Positions 21,899 to 34,359 of a stretch of DNA of 64,000 bases are shown here, one piece after another. A model generated the notes under the pieces. It saw only the letters and a program-made list of their open reading frames with translations, did not search any database and had not been told where the DNA came from. Source of the stretch: Corydoras sp. C115 (lineage: Eukaryota > Chordata > Actinopteri > Siluriformes > Callichthyidae). Both the position numbers and the translations under genes were made by a program. The stretch spans positions 6,352,001 through 6,416,000 of the forward strand of contig JAFMOC010000007.1 of assembly GCA_019802505.1 (NCBI GenBank), read 5' to 3'. Every line of letters begins with the position of its first letter. Position 1 is the first letter of the stretch.

Positions 21899-21910
21899 CC
21901 CTTTGCATCA

Positions 21911-23620
21911 ATGGTACCTTAAATATATGCTAATTAGCCATGCCATTACAGAGACTGTTTTTTTTTTCACTTTTTTTTGCTTTTTGCCTGTGATTGTCTG
22001 AATGATCTTTGGCATTTTTTCCATGTAAAACCAGACCCCCCCCTTTTTTTTTTCTTGGAAAAAAAGCCAAGACATATATTTTTAGAAAGTGTTTTCATTT
22101 ATTAGTTTTATAAAGAATTTAGCACTTGCGGTTTGCAAAGCCAAGCAATGCTCTTTACAGACTTTAAATACAGTAAAATCATCTTCTTTTATGTATGGAT
22201 GTTTCACACTTTAGGAGCATGTTTATGAACATCTATATACATTAACAGGTTTATAACAAAAGTTACCAAGCATTCTGCATACACGAATAATGCATTATGA
22301 AAAGCAGATTATTAATCCTTAGTCCTTTTGTTTGTTCTAAATAAGTTAAGCAAGATACAGAAATTATAATTTCAGTGGTCATTGCATTTTCAGAAATTTT
22401 CAAAACGTTGCCTGTGCATGTATATACTGTACATAAAAACTGTATTTAGTTTTTGTGTGTGCGTATGTATCCGTGTGTGTGTGACATTTAAAAAAAAAGG
22501 CTCCCTGCTCTCAATTTAGTGAACAGAACATCTGTACTTTATGTATGCTGACACAGTGTCCCTGGGAACGAAGCCAATGTGACATCAAGGCTCCTGATAA
22601 ATACACATACACACAGATTCACACAGTTTTCAATAAGGTTTCCATTGAAGCATTGTAGAGTCAAGACTACACCTGACAACTGTGGCATAAGTGTTTTGCA
22701 GACACCAAGGCCAAAAGACTGCTGGCTAATATTGACATTTTGAACAGAGTAGATATTGAGTGTTGTAGACAAGAGGGACTTTGTATAAAGACACCCAACC
22801 TACATTACAGAAAGGAAAACCTAGCTAGAGATAAGTGATAACACATGGTTCTTTATGTCCTGTGTATAAAGAAGAGGTTTGTATGTTTGATCACATGATT
22901 AATATCTCTAATCATGTAAGAAATGTTAGCCAAAATAACTTTGCATAGACATCATGTGAGTAATACTGATTAACAGATACATTTTATATTTAAAAGGAAA
23001 AGTAGTTCTAATTGTCTTAAAACTGGTAATCCTAGAGTGATACATTCTGTTTTAATGTTAAAAGTTTTACTTATTTTGCATGTTTTTGAATTTGAATTAT
23101 ATTATACTTCTATTAAAACAGTCTAGATAAATATATATTATTATATAATTTTAATAAATACTATATAATGTATAATATTATATATAATATATAGTTTCTC
23201 AGATCAAAGGAATGTCCTTGATCACATAGTACATTATACTCACTTTGTTACACAATACAAAAAGTAAACGTTAGTGAAATGTTTCATTAGGCACATAAAA
23301 TTAGTACCTTTTTATTAATTAGGTGTTATTTTTATATGATTTTATGATTAACTCAATTTTAAAAATTAATCAGTGAAGCTTTTTCTGTTGTATAGATAAC
23401 TGAATTAAATGAGAAATAAAGCTGATAATGAGTTCAGTTGACACTTTGTTGCAAAGAAACCTCTTATAATGACTGCTTTGTGATCAACTCCCACTGCAGT
23501 TCTATATGTAATGTCATGACCGACTCTGTGATGTATAGAAAAATACTTCCATGTGCTTATAACTTGCTTTTTTATAAGTTTTGCTAATTTTATAAATTGT
23601 TTTTCAATTTAATTTGTACT
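21911..23620. other. Intergenic; no gene seen
   Basis: AT-rich, with poly-T and poly-C/T runs near 21957-21980 and 22034-22052 and a TA-rich stretch near 23100-23190. Open frames are short and lack coding character. Confidence 0.45.
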
Positions 23621-23632
23621 ATTAAGGCATCT

Positions 23633-23984
23633 GGCGGCACGGTGGCTTAGTGGTTAGCACGTTCGCCTCTCAGCACTAGGGATTCCCGGTTCGAATCCCC
23701 ATCTGGGTGGAGTTTCCATGTTCTCCCCGTGTCCGCGTGGGTTTCCTCCGGGTTCTCCGGTTTCCTCCCACAGTCCAAAAACATGGATCAAGTCAATTGA
23801 GTTCTCTAAATTGCCCCATATAGAGTGTGTCTGTGTGAGTGAGTGTGTGCCCAGCGATGGATTGGCGCCCTGTCCTGGGTCTATCTGCCCAGCGCCCGAG
23901 ACATTCTCCCCTGGATGGGCATGGGGAACCCCACCGCGACCCTAGTAGAGGATAAAGCGGGAGATAATGAATGAATGAATGAAT
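23633..23984 (+). mobile_element. V-SINE copy 8, near-consensus
   Basis: Complete plus-strand copy: GGCGGCACGGTGGCTTAGTG head with A and B boxes, intact core, CACCGCGACCCTAGTAGAGG 3' domain and four ATGA units. The duplication ATTAAGGCATCT at 23621-23632 and 23985-23996 is perfect. This copy is among the closest to the consensus I would draw from the window. Confidence 0.95.
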
Positions 23985-23996
23985 ATTAAGGCATCT

Positions 23997-26404
23997 ATGG
24001 TTTTATAAAGAATAATGAGGGTAAATAAACTCTTTCATAACAATGTAACGAAAACGGAAGCATAAAACCAATTCAAGAATTACCACAATACACACCACTC
24101 AGTACATACAACACAGAAAACCAGAACTTTACCAAAGTACAATAAAGGCACACACAACACACACACAGACCAACTCCTATTGGACAACAATTAAAAAGCG
24201 GCCAAAATATTAAAACAACCTATATGTGGCTAACACAACCTGTTAGGACACAACCTGTAATAAACAAAAAAATAACTTTTTCTATGTATTAAAATGGCCT
24301 TTTCTCTCAAATATTGTTCCCAAATTTATCTAAATCTGTGTTAGTGAGTTAGTTAGTTCTCCTTTGCTGAGTAATCCATCCACCTCAATGGTGCATTATT
24401 GTGAATGAATCAGAGGAAAGAGGTGTTATTAGGCACGACACAAAATGGAGTGCCGTTACAGGTCATTCTTGTGATTTATTATCTCGAGTGTTTATTGCTT
24501 TTAAAAAACTGTTACAAATACACTGCAATTAAAAAAACTTGGACTCATAAACATGTTCATTAAAAACTAAATCGTAGATCCACAACGTTTTTTTTTAAAA
24601 GTGAACACTGATCGCTTATTAACAGGTTTCTGGTTTCTCTAACAATGAAAAAATGCCATATAGTGGCCAAATTACAGGACACATCTATACATCTATCTAT
24701 ACATATATACAACTATATAAAAGCTTAGTGCTCTTGAAGAATCAGCTTTTTATATTAATCTGTATTTTATGATTTAAAATAATGCATTGTATTATATCAC
24801 ACATTGGTCTTTACTTATCACTTCTTATCATAGCCCTTTACTTAAACTATTTAACTGAAGCTATTTAAAATTATTTTAATATATGTAGTTTTGAAACAGG
24901 ATTTCTGTAATTATATGTTTAATTTGGGGGAAAAAATAGGAAAAAATTCCGAAGTTTAGTTATAAACATAGTCAAACCTACCAAATGACAAATGACTTGT
25001 CAAACCTACCAAATGACAAAAAAGATAAAGAACAGTAACTTAGAATTGCAGGCCATGCTGATGTACTTAACAGACATAACTATTACTTCAAGAGCAATTC
25101 CCACTGGCAGTCTAAACTGCTGGCATGAAAATAAAGAAGATAAAGTTGTAGCTAGATCCTTTACACATGTAGTTAACCATAAAAAGAAAAAGAAAATCTG
25201 ATAATGTATATCAGTGGTAGGATGTGAGAAAGCCTGGGCAGTGTTGCTGTTGTACCAGGAAAGCACCAGGACCAGGCGGTGTTTCCTTTTTCCTATCTAA
25301 AATCCTGTACTGACTATGGTCTTTAGTCTTTATACAGATCCCTACAGCTGTGCGAAGCCCCTCCTGCTTCAAACATTTTATCATCAACTAATCCTCAATA
25401 AAATCTTTATCATAGGGCTAAATGACTGTAAGGTACTGAGTTTAAGAACTGTGGTTGTAAAATCCTTAAAACAAGTGAAATAACACACCCGAAAATCATC
25501 ACAGGGGACCTGCTAAGGTGTGACTTCCTGAAGTGTGCCTACTAGGAAAACAGGTCAGTGAGTGTGAATTATATTGGAATTATGTGGTATTGCACATCAT
25601 TCAAAAAAGTTGGTTATGTACAAATGCAAAGATGCAGTGTATTTTGGGGTTCAACTCTATTATTAGAGATGTAGATATTTTCTTATCTAAAATGTCATGT
25701 GTGATTTGTTGGTGAATCATTTATTTAGGTCTTTTTTGTTTAGCCTGCTTGTCCTGCACAGGTTTGCTCATATTGCTTTCCAAATACACAAATAGGTCAA
25801 TTGTAGCTACTAATGTGTTGTTTGTAAAAATCTTTTTGAAAAATAGCAATTGATGCTGCCTGGCCCTTACACTCATAAATATACAAATAAACAAATCATC
25901 ATCTTTCAAACAAACAAGAAAAAGCAGGTGTGAGTGAAGAAAGACACCTTCAGTGCCTAATAATTTTTCTGCACACAGTATTTCTTTCTATTTTATACTA
26001 CAATTATATGAAAAAACACTATTTATTAAAAGCATTTAATATGTAGAAATTCTTATTTTTTGCAGATTTTTTTGCAGAAAAGGAAGGTCAAACAAAGGTT
26101 AAAACATTATTGATTTTGTTTGAACCATGAAACAGGCAAGGAATGTCTTTACAAATTCCATTTATTTAACCCTTTATTTCGCTGTATTTATTTTATAGGA
26201 GTGCCTCACCAGTTTTATCAGTGAATAAACACAACTGTCAAAACTGTTTCACTCACTGTGCATGTTGCACTGTCCTAAAATTAGATAAAGAGAACCTAGT
26301 TAAACAAACGAAACAACAATGTTATAATTTAAACCCATGACTAAAATTAATCCAAAGTGAAGCCACATTTTGTGACAATGTACTGCTATATAAACAAATT
26401 AACC
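23997..26404. other. Intergenic; no gene seen
   Basis: AT-rich unique DNA. A 22-bp direct repeat, GTCAAACCTACCAAATGACA plus AA, occurs at 24971 and 24999 (period 28). No exon, RNA gene or transposon is recognised. Confidence 0.45.
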
Positions 26405-26644
26405 TGAACTTAACTTGAACTCTAAATTTGACATACATTTTTCCCCTTAATCTTTACACTATAATTATTGATTTTTCCCCTCACTCTTTTCCTGTTTTTT
26501 TATTTTAAATTTACTACCAATGACATCTTACAGTGTCTAACTTCACAATAATTTCCTTTATAGTATGCAATCCACAAATTTTAGCTTCCTGTCCACACCC
26601 ACGATGGTTTCCAAATCTCTCCGGTCACCAGTGTTCTGATCAGG

Positions 26645-26970
26645 TGTCAACGTTTGCACTGAATGAGTCACCTCATTATTTAAGCACTATAGATGTTCAT
26701 TCATTGCGTTGTGATATTTGTGGGTTTTTCGGTGTCACACATTAGTGCTCTGTTATGTTTCAGTCTGTCTGTGTTGTTTGCAGTAAGCTACTCTAGTCCA
26801 CGCTCTACTCTAACCTCCGTAGTGCTTACACGGCCATACACTCCTCAGCTGTAGCACATGCGCCTCAATTTGATATTCCTCCACCATCTGATTTATGGAC
26901 TGTGGACTCTGCCTATTAAAAGACTCTTTTGCTTACAGTCAGCCTCCTGCTCTCTGTACCGGTTCTGACA
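26645..26970 (+). mobile_element. Possible old solo-LTR-like element
   Basis: The stretch ends GGACTCTGCCTATTAAAAGA, then about 35 bases later CCGGTTCTGACA. This is the layout of many fish LTRs: an ATTAAA/AATAAA signal, a short GC-richer region, then a terminal TGACA. It could begin at TGTCAA (26645). The flanking pentamers (TCAGG and GTTAC) do not match, so the ends or the identity are uncertain. Confidence 0.35.
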
Positions 26971-28500
26971 GTTACTGACAGTAAAAGTGAACATATAATT
27001 TTTTTTAAACGACTGAAATAGAATGAATCATATTTGCCTTTAATTGAAAAGTAATAAATGATTCCTTGCTTACAAAATGGTTTGTTGACTGAACCCTTTT
27101 AAAAAAACATAACCAAGGTTAAGAGATTAACTTATTATTTTAATTTAAAGACACTATAACACTTTGAAGTAAGTCTTTGAGCATTATTGTAAGTATTGAG
27201 TGTATTAGACATGATTTTGCTTTTAAATGCATAATTGCTTACATAATAAAATATTAATTCTGGTTAAACCTGCTAAACCTTTTAATCTTTACTTTTCAGA
27301 CCACTCATCAATAATAAATGACATCAAACTCCATAATAAAAGGTACACTCAATGTGGATAGATAGAGCAAGCAGTATCAGTATCACAGCAGTGCCAAAGC
27401 GGGATTTTTTTTTTTATACTTCTGTAACTTTTTGTCCCAATGTGCCACGATATGACAATTATTCTTTGAAGGTTTAGTCTTCATCCAGTAGGGTCCTATG
27501 TATTCATTCATGCAAACTAAGGAGTAAATCATCTGAGTGTGCAGCTTGAGATGTATTTAAAAGGCCAACAGCTGTTTTGTAAATAAGAAGAGTGTGATAT
27601 ATCATGGTCAGCAGGTGGAACAGTATGAGTGCCTGAAGTTGACCCTCTGCTTTTCCCAAAAATCCAACAGAGGTTAATAGGACAGCCAAGGCCACTTTGT
27701 CATATTTTGTCATCTGCAGTCAGTTGTGATGCAAATCACATGAATAAATGTGAAACTGACTCTGGACAACAATAAATGAATGAATCCAAATTTCCATCTT
27801 TGGAAAAAACAATGAAAACAGCTGTGAATTAATGTAAGAAACAATATAAAAATGCCTAATATGTTCGATACAATTTCATACTTACATTTTTTGATCATGA
27901 AGCAACACCAACTAAAACTTTATACTGTAATTCCTATTTAGTCACTGTGTACACTACATACTATACATCTTAAATCAATTGTCAAAGGTTTAGTTCTCTG
28001 TAGTTTCCAGCTACTGTGCTTAACATTATAATTTTGGTGTCAGTTATAATCTTTGCCATTGTCTATGACAAGTAATGATCTTAAAAACAATTGAAAGAGC
28101 TGAAAAAAACTAAAAAAAAAAATGTTTCTCAAACATAGTTTACAAATGATATTGACTTATCGTGTGTGTGTTCAGTATTCAGTTCAGTTCAGTATTCATC
28201 ACCGATAGGAGCACTACATATGGTGTAATTATACAAGTAATTTATGCCTTCATAAAGTGAGTCCTTCTGGTGTGTTGGGAGTTGATGGTAATGTATAATG
28301 TAAAACAGACATTGTATGAGCTTTAAAAGAGTGCAGGAAAAGTATGAACATTCCTTTAGTACTATAGTACACTGAAGAATGTACATGTAAAAATGTGCAT
28401 GGGCACAGCATGTACAATATGTTTTAAATTATTATAACATTTGTTGTATTATTAATAATTTTAACACTGTTTTTAGTCTTGTGTTTGACCAAGAATGGCC
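26971..28500. other. Intergenic; no gene seen
   Basis: AT-rich DNA without recognised features. Short open frames such as 27504-27713 minus show no family resemblance. Confidence 0.45.
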
Positions 28501-28511
28501 TGGAGTTATGT

Positions 28512-28869
28512 CCATCCATTTATCCATTATCTTCCGCTTTATCCTCTATTAGGGTTGTGGTGGGGTTCCCCATGCCCACCCAGGGCATGCCCACCAACGT
28601 CTCGGCCGATGGGCAGATACACCCAGGCCAGGGTGCCAATCAATTGCTGGGCACACAATCACTCACACAGACACACTGTATATGGGGCAATTTGTAGAAT
28701 TCAATTAACCTCGATCCATGTTTTTGGACTGTGGGAGGAAACCGGAGAACCTGGAGGAAACCCACGTGGACACGGGGAGAACATGGAAACTCCACCCAGA
28801 TTGGGATTTGAACCAGGAATCCCTAGTGCTGAGAGGCGAACGTGCTAACAACTAAGCCACCGTGCCGAC
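28512..28869 (-). mobile_element. V-SINE copy 9
   Basis: Minus-strand copy flanked by the 11-bp duplication TGGAGTTATGT at 28501-28511 and 28870-28880. The 3' domain has a local duplication: GCCCACCCAGGGCATGCCCA replaces the usual GCCCATCCAGGGGAGA. The A box carries GTTGTTAGCACG. Confidence 0.92.
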
Positions 28870-29171
28870 TGGAGTTATGTATTATGGGTACATAATTATG
28901 TCTTACAGTGCATTAAAATTTTTTATTATATTTCAAATGTACTGAATGCATTTATTATAGAAGCCTTTAGAACAAGTTTATTTTTGCAAAAGCACTTTGT
29001 GTTGGCTCTTTGACAACAGCTGCAAGACACTATCACTAAATTATGTGTAGTGAACCAACAACTTTACATTACATTACAATACAAATAAGCAGTTTATTTT
29101 AGTCTACATACATTTCATGCTGAACTATATTAAAAATAACATTCAATTTATTAAACTACAATCACCTCGGT

Positions 29172-29525
29172 GCGGCACGATGGCATAGTGGATAGCACGT
29201 TCACCTCTCATCACTGGAGATCCAGGTTTGAATCCCGATCTAAGTGGAGTTTCCATGTTCTCCCTGTGTTCCTGTAAATTTTCTCAGATTTCTGCCCACA
29301 GTCCAAAAACATGGATTCAAGCTAAACTGCCTGCTCTAAATTTCCCCATATTTAAATTTGCCCCATATAGTGTATGTGTGTGAGTGAGTGAGTGTGTGCC
29401 CAGTGATAGATTGGAGCCCTGTCCTAGGTCTATCTGCTCAGCGCTTAAACAATCTCCCCTTGATGGGAATTGGGAACCTCCTGCAACAGTAGACCCTAGT
29501 ATAGAATAAAGCAGAAGATAATAAG
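29172..29525 (+). mobile_element. V-SINE copy 10, diverged
   Basis: Older plus-strand copy: head GCGGCACGATGGCATAGTGG, B box GGTTTGAATCCC, a damaged core (CTGTAAATTTTCTCAGATTT in place of the usual cytosine-rich stretch) and a duplicated TTTAAATTTGCCCCATATAG-type segment at 29338-29370. The tail is reduced to AAGATAATAAGAC. No clear target-site duplication remains. Confidence 0.85.
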
Positions 29526-31245
29526 ACAAGAAAATCACTGTTATTATGAATTTCCTGCTATGATATAACATTGATAGTATTTTCAATATTCTGAAACAGA
29601 GAATGTCTTGTATTTCATTATACTGATTATTTGTAGTGCAATATTATTAAAGTAATCATAAATTCTTGCTGAAGTTAAATAGGTTGAAGTATTTAGAGTA
29701 CATTGTAAACAGGTTCATATTGTAAATCTACTATGTGAGTGTAGTTTATGCTCATCTTTCAAAACACATACACAGACATCCAAATGCACAGCTCAGTACT
29801 GCAAGCAGATATATTGAAGTTTATGTTTGGAACTGTTAGATGTGAAGGTCACAGTTTCTTAGAGTACATTTTCAAGGTTTGTTTCAGGCAGTTGCACTAA
29901 CATTAATGTGTTTTTGGGGCAATCTATGGCCCTGAGCATCCTGTGTCTACACAGGTGGAGTGTGTAAGTATAGGCATGTGAGTGCACATGCCCTGATAGG
30001 TCATGAATCCATTGACATTTCCAACCCTGTCATCTCACCAAAGCAAAACCATGTACACTACCCAGTACATATTATAGGAAGAAAAGAATCATGGAGAGAA
30101 AGAGAGAGCATTATTTGGTGACTAATTAGTTTCAGATAGAATTCTGTTCTGTCTAGGGACCTCTGGAGAAATCTCTAGTTAACTGTGAGCACTGTTAAAA
30201 CCACTAATGTCTGGTAAATTCTTTTAATTTAAGATGACAAATGTTGCTTGCATTTTTACTTTGTCTGTACATCTGAGTTACAAACCAATATTTTACTCCA
30301 CATTGTTTCTTGCTCACTGCTAGCAATTTCATATTTTGTTTTGTTTTTAAAATTGTCATAAGCGCCATTTTACATCATTATAAACTTTGCAAAATAATAA
30401 ATCAGTATTTGTTTTAAATTGTATAAACTAAAGCTGAAAATCTCACCTCTTTTCTAAATCCAACAGTCTTTTTCGTTTAACCTTTACCATCTGATCATTC
30501 TTATTCCTTTCACTCTTTTTTTTCTATTTTTTTTCCTACACTGTCTAACTTCACTTTCATCTCCCTTTTTGAATGCAATGCACCAATGTGCTCCTGCTTC
30601 CACCTCCTCCTCTTTTGTGTTGCTCTGTGTTCCTTATTCTTCATAAAGTATGTTTACTACAGCGATTTTCATGTTTTTGTAAAATTGATTGCCATTTGCC
30701 CTTGAATGTTTTTGTTCTTCCACCTCCACATCAACTTTTTTTTCTTTACCAACATGTTCTCTTACACACAGGTCCTGGTGATTCATATGCAACACAATAT
30801 TTAGTTAAATATGTAAGCAGATGACTTGACAAATATAATTTAAACCGATTACATGAAGACCCATCAATGCTCATCATGGTTTCTAATCTATTCTATAAGA
30901 AAAAAAGATGATCTGATGATAACTCATCAACTACATTTATGAATGCTGTTTTAGTGTTATGATGAGATGTCAAAACAGACTAATAAACTTAGTGAATATT
31001 TGTTGTTTTTTATTAATGATAAAATTAATGGTACTATGGTGAAATAGCTAATTATTAAACCTTAATGCCTTTAACACCATATCACTAACGATCTGTTTGT
31101 CTTTGCTTGCTGATGCAGGAAACTATTGGTAAATCAATTAACATATTTTAATGCTTGATAAACTCAAATTATCATATTTTGGGGTGTTCATCAGTTTAAA
31201 ACATTTTTTTGGTTTACACTCAAACATATGACAATTAAAGTTTAT
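29526..31245. other. Intergenic; no gene seen; shares a weak repeat with 26.4 kb
   Basis: About 30445-30600 is colinear with 26405-26606 (shared TCACTCTTTT, GTCTAACTTCAC and ATGCAAT segments), so both may be remnants of one dispersed repeat. The remainder is unique. No coding exon is recognised. Confidence 0.35.
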
Positions 31246-31257
31246 AATTTTTAAACA

Positions 31258-31607
31258 GGGCGGCACGGTGGCTTAGTGGTTAGCACGTTTGCCTCTCAGC
31301 GCTAGGGATTCCCGGTTCGAATCCCCATCTGGGTGGAGTTTCCATATTCTCCCCGTGTCTGCGTGGGTTTCCTCCGGGTTCTCCGGTTTCCTCCCACAGT
31401 CCAAAAACATGGATCAAGTCAATTGAATTCTCAAAATTGCCCCATATAGAGTGTGTCTGTGTGAGTGAGTGTGTGCCCAGCGATGGATTGGCGTCCTGTC
31501 CTGGGTGTATCTGCCCAGCGCCCGACACGTTCTCCCCTGGATGGGCATGGGGAACCCCACCGCGACCCTAATAGAGGATAAAGTGGGAGATAATGAATGA
31601 ATGAATG
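31258..31607 (+). mobile_element. V-SINE copy 11, near-consensus
   Basis: Complete plus-strand copy with intact A and B boxes, core and ATGA tail, flanked by the 12-bp duplication AATTTTTAAACA at 31246-31257 and 31608-31619. Confidence 0.95.
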
Positions 31608-31934
31608 AATTTTTAAACATTTTTCTGTTTTATTTTCTTAAAGGATTAGTCTTTATTTGGAAGTTTCATCATTAAAAAAGTTTTAAATACTTTTAAAGAT
31701 GCCCAAATAAGGCAACAAGCTGCCCTGATTGGACTGTCTTGTGAGTAACACCCTGAGTGAGTAACACCACCAGGACGAACATCGGACCAATTAAGAATAA
31801 AGGCAGGAACTAAAATAAAATACTGGCCAATCAGACATATGGATGAAGCACTAATATCTGATTTTGTTAATAGTATCTGCAAAATTTTATGGGAAGCCTG
31901 CAACTTAATACAAATTTTACTAGAATTTGATGTG

Positions 31935-32391
31935 TGTCACAGGTGCCTGTGGCACCTGTCCCTCGTTTGTGTCCTTAATGGTTTCTGTTGGGTGATTGGT
32001 TTGTTTTGTTCACGTGTTTAGTTCCTTTTGTATTTATTCTGAGTTTTCCTTCCCTTTGGTGCACGTCTTTGTTTTGTGGTTTTACACCCAATGTTACTTT
32101 GTTTCGTTTGTTCCCCCTTTCTGTTGGTGTCCCGTCACCAATTTTTATTAAATTACTCATTTTGGATTTTATCCCGGTGTTTGGACTTTCCTTCCGCGTT
32201 CAACCACGTTACGGCGCTGCGCACCTTCTCCGCGTGGGTCGTATCCCGTGGGAGCGTTCGCCGTGGACCGACGCACGCATTCTTCCCCGCGTGGTCGGTA
32301 CCCGGGAGCGCTCATCAAGGCGCGAGCGGCTGAACGCAATACCTCCGCGTTAGCTGTCCTCCTCCCGGGGAAGAACGGACAGTTGGTGACA
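31935..32391 (+). mobile_element. Solo LTR with 5-bp target-site duplication
   Basis: A 457-bp block that starts TGTCACAGGTGCC and ends GTTGGTGACA, so the ends form TGTCAC/GTGACA inverted termini as in retrovirus-like LTRs. It is flanked by the pentamer ATGTG at 31930-31934 and 32392-32396. Inside, in plus orientation, come a T-rich first half, an ATTAAA signal near 32146, then a CpG- and GC-rich stretch (32200-32375) quite unlike the AT-rich surroundings. No internal coding region or second LTR is present, so it looks like the product of LTR-LTR recombination. The superfamily cannot be decided without a library. Confidence 0.78.
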
Positions 32392-34315
32392 ATGTGTGAT
32401 ACTTTATTTGGAGTAAAACACTCCATATAAAAGGAGTTTTACAGTTCCACACATCATAACTTTCAAGGAAATGCAATATATTTTATTTACTCACATAACG
32501 ATTTTTCTAACAAACCTATGTATAATATACAAATTAGAATCAACCTGTATAAAACATCACCAAACTTTGGTCTTGATTATTCTTTAAATGACTCTGTGGA
32601 AATATTACAATTTGGATAGAAAGGCTATGTTTCAAATCTTATTTTGAATATAGTATTGTGCCACTGAGTTATAGTATAGGACTCTCTGACATTCTAACAC
32701 AAGTTGATGACAATACCAAGAGTTGTTACAAGCCCTAATTATATGGGAGAAAATGTGACAGCCATCATATTTTTTTGTTTATGTCTATAAGAGGCTGTCA
32801 GTAGGTTCTGGGAATAAGCTGTGGGGAAAATGAGCCAATTATAGTGATATACAGTATATTTTACCCTACAGTGCAATAGCAATTCACTGAAATTTTAAAA
32901 TACAAACTGATCTTGCACAGGCATGCTTTGGAATGTTAAGAACTCTGTGCTTGAAAGTAGTTGTCCAAACAATGTCCAAACCCTTGCTGGGGTTTCGAGT
33001 TTAACCTGGTCATTCTCTCAGACAACCACTGAAATGGATACTGGAAAAGTAATGAGAAATATTTAGTGTGGGGACATGGACTTCAGGGCATGAGAGACAA
33101 TGCAGTGTAAACCCAAGGGAGCTCATTATTTGCAGTGCAGTCCAATCTAACACGGTATCCTGTGTCTAAACACAGTCATTCTCATTTCGAGTCATTCTCA
33201 CGTAACCTGTAAATAACTATTAAAGTGAATTAATTCATTGCCAGAGGCAGATAAGAACCTAATAAGTGTGTTAGCATGAAATTGCATTGTTTAACATGTG
33301 TGAGTATGACTATATACACTTAAGTAAGACTATAGTATCATGCAGCATCCCCCAGTGGTGCTAGTAGTGGATGGTTTGATTGAGTTCTGCTTAGAAAGAT
33401 TTGAAGTCACGAACAAAACAGGTTGTCCACATTTGAATTGTTTTGCAAACAGGCAGTAAAGCAGTAACACGTATAGATTTGTGACTTTCGTAAGACTCTC
33501 CAAAAGGATGGTCAGACTGGAAGACAGTGGCCTAAGTAAATTTAGGAAATTTTGATATATTTGATATAGATAAATTAGGCGCTTTACTTTTTTGTAAAAA
33601 AGTTTTCCTAAATTTCGTAACAACATCAATTGTGTTTGGCGACAGCCTGTTAGAATATGGTCCAACATACATACACTATGATGTATTGCCATGATTTTAG
33701 GTTGTGATTGAGCCTTTTTTGAAACCTGGCACAGGGTGGTGAGCTCCTGACTTTGAAATTACAGAGACTGCGCAATCCACCCAGATCCGTGTGATGTCTA
33801 TTCTGAATTCAGTTTCATCTTGAGTGAGCATTTCAACCATGACCTTTAGCAACTGGAAACACAGTGATTACACGTTTACTCTTTTTTCTGAAAAAAACAA
33901 AAACAAAAACAAATATTGCTTATTTAATCATTTTTGAAATTGTAAAGTAAAATCTAACATAACACCCTACACCCTTTCTTCTTTGGTGACTTTGGGCTCT
34001 TCATTAATGTATCTGCTATGACTTATGCACATACGCATGATTATACTTCACACTGCTTTATCAATGTAACAATGCTATGGCATGTAATAACTCACATTAA
34101 CTCACATAACTCACTATAATTATCACATGTACAAGTATTACCTGAAATGACTGGTCTGCTCTTTTTCACACAGCAACATAAAATTATGTAAAATGACATT
34201 TAACGTTGCAATAGCAATCATTCATTCTTTTTACACCTGAAAGATGTACGTTCACAAATTGCAAAAAAGAAAACTATGGCACTTTTAAAAAATATGTTCG
34301 ATTTATGTTTAATGT

Positions 34316-34359
34316 CAGATGCTGTACAGGACCTGTACAGATGCTGTACAGGACCTGTC
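34316..34359 (+). repeat. 22-bp tandem duplication
   Basis: CAGATGCTGTACAGGACCTG plus TA is repeated head to tail, with a mismatch only in the last base. Each unit contains the imperfect palindrome GTACAGGACCTGTAC. Confidence 0.95.

Noticed and set aside
23633..23705. tRNA genes at SINE heads
   Set aside because: A and B boxes are present, but no cloverleaf with a proper acceptor stem can be drawn, and each head is joined to a SINE body.
23718..23945. A conserved open frame of about 75 codons (beginning FSPCPRGFPPGSPVSSHSPK) repeated at many places in the window
   Set aside because: It is the V-SINE core and 3' domain read as protein. It recurs only inside SINE copies, is broken by indels in several, and has no start context or splice sites.
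32169..32426. Overlapping open frames on both strands around 32.0-32.4 kb
   Set aside because: They arise from the GC-rich half of the solo LTR, which lacks stop codons for compositional reasons.
33330..33692. 120-codon open frame, minus strand
   Set aside because: No known domain, low-complexity Leu/Ser content, no splice-site context, and the length is expected by chance in 64 kb of AT-rich DNA.
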